Positions 59,313 to 64,000 of a stretch of 64,000 nucleotides of DNA are shown here, piece after piece. The notes under the pieces are model-generated. The model was given only the letters and a program-made list of their open reading frames with translations, did no database searches and was not told where the DNA came from. The stretch comes from Hypericum androsaemum (taxonomy: Eukaryota > Streptophyta > Magnoliopsida > Malpighiales > Hypericaceae), in the NCBI GenBank assembly GCA_963995505.1, contig OZ023189.1, positions 16,763,495 to 16,827,494 of the forward strand, in the 5' to 3' direction. The stretch's first letter is position 1. Every line of letters starts with the position of its first letter. A program made the position numbers and the translations under genes.

Positions 59313-59763
59313 ATATTGGAAAAATTACCTGTGAGGTAGGAATAATGGGTTGGATTCTAGTGCAGCGAGGCTTCAAGTTGCCGTTGGCAACGCAAGTCTC
59401 GCAGTGTAGCCCGGCGTCGCAGTTTCCGTCCGCCGCGCATGTCTGCCCTTCCTTCTTTGTATATTAAAATTAATACCAAAAGCAAAAAGCTTCCATAAAA
59501 ATTGCACCAACACCAACACAAAGAATTAGAAACAAATAAAAATTGGAAGAAAGAAAAAGAGAACATCACTCACTTGGAAAGCAGTGGAAAATCCTGTGGT
59601 GATGACGATGAGACTTGTTATTATGAAGACCAAGTACTGATCAAATTTGTGAGTCAGTTTTCTTAATTGGAATTTACATAAATTTAGTAGATTAAGAAGA
59701 CAATTAATTAAGGAAGTGGATGAAGGGAAATCTCTTTATTATTATTACCTGTTGTGGATGCAT
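57034..59763 (-). CDS. PI-PLC X domain-containing protein, GPI-anchored type
   Basis: Nine exons on the minus strand: 59749-59763, 59574-59636, 59329-59454, 58950-59087, 58173-58271, 57772-58075, 57463-57686, 57287-57373 and 57034-57192. They join in frame to 404 residues. A signal peptide ([15 protein letters not shown]) is followed by a Cys-rich segment ([11 protein letters not shown]). The X domain has the catalytic histidines H83 in [10 protein letters not shown] and H135 in [11 protein letters not shown], with [11 protein letters not shown] between and [10 protein letters not shown] after; [10 protein letters not shown] precedes the tail. The end GASASESS...[16 protein letters not shown] fits a GPI-anchor signal. 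There is no Y or C2 domain, as in At5g67130-like proteins whose substrate is unproven. The acceptor of exon 3 could lie three bases further in. No lesion was found. Confidence 0.92.
59281..59317. repeat. AT microsatellite in intron 3 of the PI-PLC X gene
   Basis: (AT)n from about 59280 to 59304 followed by GTATGTATATAT, close to the exon 3 donor; likely polymorphic. Confidence 0.85.
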
Positions 59764-59976
59764 GATATTATGGTGTTGGGTTCCTGATGTTGTGTCAACT
59801 TTTGTGTATTGGGTTAGTTGAAGAGTTGCTTTGGCTGATGGTGTTGGTCTACCTGCTTGGGAAAGATCACTCCGAAGAAAAACATGTAATGGAAAAATAT
59901 GGAGAGGAGAGAAAGAGAAGCAATTTGTTGTGTGTGAGTTTGATTTGTGCGGAGGGAAATTGTGGATGGCCGGAAA

Positions 59977-59984
59977 TATTTATA
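59977..59984 (-). promoter_or_regulatory. TATA box of the PI-PLC X gene
   Basis: TATAAATA on the minus strand, about 215 bases upstream of the ATG at 59763, with a plausible leader between. Confidence 0.6.
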
Positions 59985-61957
59985 GGTTTCCGAGAGAAAT
60001 ATGTTGCTCGGGAAGAGACGATTAGATTAAAATATTTCAGTTAATCCTTAGGGAAGAATTGATAGTCTTTACAAACAAGCCTTTCTAATCTAACTTAATT
60101 TGATATTTTGTGTTTCATTCAATTGTGTTAAAATATTTCCACTTTTTAATCGGTCCAATTTGAATATAAATTAATCTGCATGCTAAATATTTTTGAGAAA
60201 ACAAATATGAAACGGGAGTCACAAGGAGCGCAAGCAAGCACACGGGCCCGGGGCCCCATGTTCATGGGCTATTGTTTGTGTAAAAAGTGATGTATGGTTC
60301 TTTTATGGGCCCAACCCAAAGATGTTAAGGCCCACTAAATTTATGGCCCAACCTAAAGATGTGAACCACTGTTTTTCTTCCCTAGTTCAAATATTCCTTC
60401 CTTTTACAAACATATCCCAAATAAAATCACACATCTTATCTGTATTTTTTAGTTTGTTTTTTCAGTTTCGTACAACTTGGTTTAAAAATATTTGCTCGAA
60501 ATCTTGTAATTAAAAATTACTTGAATACCATGTAATTGTACATTTATATGGGTTTTTGCCACTTAAATGGATATAAACAAGAAAGGCACTAAATTTATTA
60601 CACTATGTTTTATATGACCTGTACTATTTCTGATATTCAGAAACTCTATTTATGAATAGTTCTCTCAATAATGTCTTTTTTATTTGTAACATTTAAACAC
60701 AAATTTTTATAAGAAATCTTAAATTCTTTACTACCCTAACTAACTCTCATCACTACATTATACTTTATACAGGTATTAAAATGACGTGAAAAAAAATGAG
60801 GATGCACAATGGATTCTATTCATTTCCTTATTAAATAGTTTTAGAAAGGGAAAAAGACGCCTAACGGACAAGAAGAATGGTCCAAGTAGTTGAACCTACA
60901 TGCCCTTCACTCTAGAAATGCAATCACTCCATTTAAAATAATTTTGAAATGTGATCACATGTAACCAATAATTTTTGTCTAGGGTGACAAAAATGATATT
61001 AATTAAATGGTTATTGGACAAAACATTAGCTGCCCCTTTTGTCTATACGTGATCAAGAACTTGCGTATAATGGTTCCATGGACACACCATGTCCACACAC
61101 GCAGCAACTTGCATGCTTCAGGTTGACTGCTTCTACGTTCAAAATTACACCGGGTAAATTTTAGATTTTCGTCAATTCATTAAAACATTTATTAACATAT
61201 TGTATCGTTAAAAAACGTTTGGATTTTATCCTATGCTCTACTTTCTCCTTTGTTTATGCTTAACTGACTGGTACCAGAATTTAGTTACTGTCTAGCTAGT
61301 GTACAGATTGTCCATTTGTGATTTGTCCGTACAAATAGAAACAAAAATTTTTAAAAATATGAAAGATAATCCAAAAAAGGAAACCTAAAAAAGAGAAAAG
61401 AACAATGAACACTTTTTTTGCTGGAGATTTTTCATATAATTTTAGCGAAATCGCGTTGTAATTTCATACTAGGAATTTCATCGCCCACTTTATAAATCAT
61501 AAATGTGTGTATGTTCATATGAATAATAAACCGAAGTGTAAGACCTTTCCTTTTCACTTTCCGAAGGCGACATATGAACTTTTCCCAAACGGGACTTGCA
61601 AACAAGGACGAAAGTTGTTAAAAGTGGTAAGGAAATTAGCTTTTTTTATATGAGATATTCGTTCTATAGAACTCACTAATCCAATTTTGAGACATATAGT
61701 ATTTTTAAAAGGTGACAAAGTTTTACAAATAAATATTTAACAAAATTGTGATATTAATAATTCGAACTCAAAATCTCATAAAAAACTTAGATTTATTTAG
61801 GAAAATTGAACTGAAGACTTAAACATATATTATTGAAATAACTCTATCTAAAATAGAACCGACAATATTAGACCAAGAGATTTTATAAAAATATCTTGCA
61901 AATTTCCTGTGTGCATGTGATTCTTGCTTGGAAGTTTGGATAGGGCCGAATTAGATG
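59985..61957. other. Intergenic DNA without recognised genes
   Basis: About 2 kb of AT-rich sequence holding the distal PI-PLC X promoter; no gene or paired transposon end was recognised. Confidence 0.5.
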
Positions 61958-62430
61958 CTTGTAACGGGGGTCTGGATTGGGCACGGAATGCTCAGATTCC
62001 GAACCGTTCGGAATGAAGACACGCGGGGACTTTTTTGCAAACGCGCTAAAATTTCGGGACCAAAATGAAAAAAGCCACGCACAAACGCAGGCCGGATACA
62101 AATGCCATTATCACGTGACTGCGCATGCCAGTATCACATAACTGCGCATGCCACTATCACATAACTACGCATGCCAGTGTGACCTTTTTGCAAAAATGCT
62201 AAAATATGGGGGACCAAAATGAAAAAAACCACGCGCGCCATTATCATCAACGGGACTTGCCACTGTCACAAAATACACATGCCATTATCACATAACTGCG
62301 CTTGCCATTATCACATAACTGCACTTGCCATTATCACATAACTACGCTTGCCACTGCGGTCCCCCCTTCACTCCAAACCGTACGGAATCGATTCCTTCAC
62401 TCCGTGCTCAATCCAGACCCCTTGTAACGG
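61958..62430. mobile_element. 450-bp MITE, copy 2
   Basis: Element 61968-62420, 453 bases, starts GGGTCTGGATTGGGCACGG and ends CCGTGCTCAATCCAGACCC. The perfect 10-base duplication CTTGTAACGG flanks it (61958-61967, 62421-62430). The interior has repeated CCATTATCACATAACTGCGC units, and GCGGTCCCCC near the right end, as in copy 1. Confidence 0.9.
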
Positions 62431-62440
62431 ACCCTCGAGG

Positions 62441-62892
62441 GGACGGGAGTGGATTGAGCACGGAGTGAAGGAATCGATTCCGTACGGTTTGGAGTGAAAG
62501 GGGACCGCAGTGGCAAGCGTAGTTATGTGATAATGGCAAGTGCAGTTATGTGATAATGGCAAGCGCAGTTATGTGATAATGGCATGTGTATTTTTGGCAG
62601 TGGCAAGTCTCCGTTGATGATAATGGAGCGCGTGGTTTTTTTCATTTTGGTCCCCCACATTTTAGCATTTTTGCAAAAAGGTCACACTGGCATGCGCAGT
62701 TATGTGATAGTGGCATGCACAGTTATGTGATATTGGCATGCACAGTTATGCGATAATGGCATTTGTATCCGGCCTGCGTTTGTGCGTGGTTTTTTTCATT
62801 TTGGTCCCCGTATTTTAGCGCGTTTGCAAAAAAGTCCCCGTGTGTCTTCATTCCGAATGGTTCGGAATCTGAGCATTCTGTGCCCAATCCAG
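62441..62892. mobile_element. 450-bp MITE, copy 3, inverted next to copy 2
   Basis: From GTGGATTGAGCACGGAGTG (62449) to CTGTGCCCAATCCAGGGTC (about 62892) this is the reverse complement of copy 2, separated from it by about 20-28 bases. Together they form an inverted repeat with arms of about 440 bases. A clear target duplication of its own was not seen. Confidence 0.88.
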
Positions 62893-63725
62893 GGTCAGCC
62901 TAACTTACCAAACCATTCCCAAGTGTATTAATGCAAATCCTAAAATTCTGGCTGTAGGGTGGAAATAAATAAAATGCAAGCAGATATTCTTTTCCCTCGA
63001 ATGCAATTAGTCCAATGTTCATTCTTTGGAGGGGAGTTGGTTTTTTTAATAAGTAGAGTTTATTAATAGTAAAATGTACAATTTACTTAGTATAAAATTT
63101 TTTTAGCGAAGTTATAGCCGTCGTCTTCGTTAACACTTCACGGTACTAAAATTCTATGGGAAAGTAGGGAAGTTGGTGCAAGAGAATTATATTAAGAAGA
63201 TCTTGAATACATCGAAAAAGATAATATTTACTCAAATCAACAAATTTCTTGGAAACTAGTGGTCAAATCATACTTATAGGAGTATGACAAATCTATTAGA
63301 TACATTAATTTTTTTTCAGTTTAGTCTCGCAAAAATAAAATACATTATTGAGAAAATTACCTCTAAATAAGGTATCAGATCTTGGAAAAAATGATTATTC
63401 TTTTCTTCTCTATGTAGTAATATCAATGCATCACCCAAAAAATGTAATAATATCAATGTGGCCCAGTCTTGGCAATTATATACTTTCCTTTCCCGATACC
63501 ACTAAAGAGAAGGGTATGGTCTGAAGCTGGTATTTAAACACCGGAGGCCCTACAAATTGGTTGAGTCTTCGTCAAGACAGCATCAAAATTTGGAAACCAA
63601 CCAGCCATACACACAGTAAAGAAACTAGAGAGAGAGACAGAGAAACAGAGCGAAGCCATTCATTTTCTGAACGAGTCCAAAGCCTGTCTCTTCCTACTTG
63701 TCCCTTTCAGCTCTCACTCACTCAC
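62893..63725. other. Spacer and promoter region of the right-edge gene
   Basis: AT-rich to about 63480. TATTTAAAC near 63531-63539 is a possible TATA element, after which the sequence becomes leader-like. A T-rich piece at 63040-63110 resembles an antisense LINE tail, weakly. Confidence 0.4.
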
Positions 63726-63726
63726 A

Positions 63727-63849
63727 CACTCTCTCTCTCTCTCTCTCTGTGGAGCAGTAAGTAACCAATCAATATGCACTCTAGTATAGAAACTTCCTGG
63801 TCCTTCTTCTTCAGTGTGCCCCCTTAAAAAAAAGCCTCCTTTAGCGCCT

Positions 63850-63893
<44 letters not shown>
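63727..63893 (+). repeat. Two CT microsatellites in the leader of the right-edge gene
   Basis: (CT)n runs at about 63727-63749 and 63853-63893, the second ending some 20 bases before the ATG. CT-rich leaders are common in plant genes and often vary in length. Confidence 0.85.
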
Positions 63894-63898
<5 letters not shown>

Positions 63899-63913
63899 TA
63901 CTGGGTCTCGGCC

Positions 63914-64000
63914 ATGGTGGCGCAAGGACACGTCATGCTGTTGGGTTTCCTCGCATTCCTCCTCCCGCTGCCCCTACTATCTGTAATGGAAGGTCAGTGC
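63914..64000 (+). CDS. N-terminus of a secreted or membrane protein, cut by the window edge
   Basis: ATG at 63914 in the context GGCCATGGTGG opens 29 codons to the last base: MVAQGHVMLLGFLAFLLPLP then LLSVMEGQC. The hydrophobic core is a typical signal peptide with a likely cleavage near the end of the visible part. No mature sequence is available, so the family cannot be named. The leader structure and GC-rich start support a real gene. Confidence 0.65.
   Translation, partial: MVAQGHVMLLGFLAFLLPLPLLSVMEGQC

Overview
This window is nuclear DNA of a flowering plant, most likely a eudicot. The reasons are intron-bearing genes with GT-AG junctions, plant-specific families (a PUB25/26-type U-box ARM ligase, an MBR/HIP1-type RING-H2 ligase, a GPI-anchored PI-PLC X-domain protein, caffeoyl-CoA O-methyltransferase, a WSD1-like acyltransferase, cytosolic ribosomal protein uS9/S16), AT-rich spacers, and a dense layer of plant transposons (Copia, L1-type LINEs, a SINE, Mutator-like, PIF/Harbinger-Pong-like and hAT-like elements). 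The species cannot be named from the sequence.

Apparently intact host genes are few: RPS16 (7475-7912, +, intronless); a six-exon RING-H2 E3 ligase gene (5'UTR exon near 24620-24765, CDS 26074-29513, +, 716 aa); an intronless U-box/ARM E3 ligase of the PUB25/26 type (35441-36694, -, 417 aa); a nine-exon PI-PLC X-domain gene (57034-59763, -, 404 aa); and the first 29 codons of a secreted protein running off the right edge (63914-64000, +). Two further host genes are broken: a WSD1-like wax-ester synthase exon (1600-2492, -) with a 98-bp tandem duplication, an in-frame TAG and no downstream exons, and a five-exon CCoAOMT copy (9538-10935, -) with a frameshifted second exon and a truncated third exon. 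These genes form no operon or cluster; they are independent loci separated by repeats.

The rest is mobile DNA. Left third: a LINE endonuclease fragment (1-980), a long-TIR element (2868-4204), an hAT-like element with a nested LTR-type insertion (4964-6489), a Mutator-like element carrying an AP2/ERF fragment (13346-14639, perfect 9-bp target duplication), and a Pong-like internally deleted element (14882-15779, TAA duplication). Middle: two copies of a 32-bp minisatellite module (16878-17396 and 20618-21165), a snap-back repeat cluster (18366-19035), an hAT-like element with a duplicated end, and inside it a Mutator-like element carrying a BolA gene fragment (22939-24213). Right half: 5'-truncated LINEs with target duplications (30193-30601, 39273-39712), a longer LINE (about 40613-42845), a complete but heavily mutated Copia element (45245-51589, TSD AAAGT), two more relatives of the BolA-carrying element (43817-44087 and 53537-55213, the latter hosting a SINE), and a roughly 450-bp MITE family present three times, two copies forming a nearly 0.9-kb palindrome (61968-62892).

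The most notable observation is a family of Mutator-like elements (22939-24213, 43817-44087, 53537-55213) sharing related ends, 9-10-bp target duplications and an internal minisatellite built on the core GATATTGGTTT. One member carries a recognisable gene fragment (BolA) and another an unidentified one. All exon boundaries and element limits were read by eye from splice consensus, protein family conservation and flanking duplications; no search was run.
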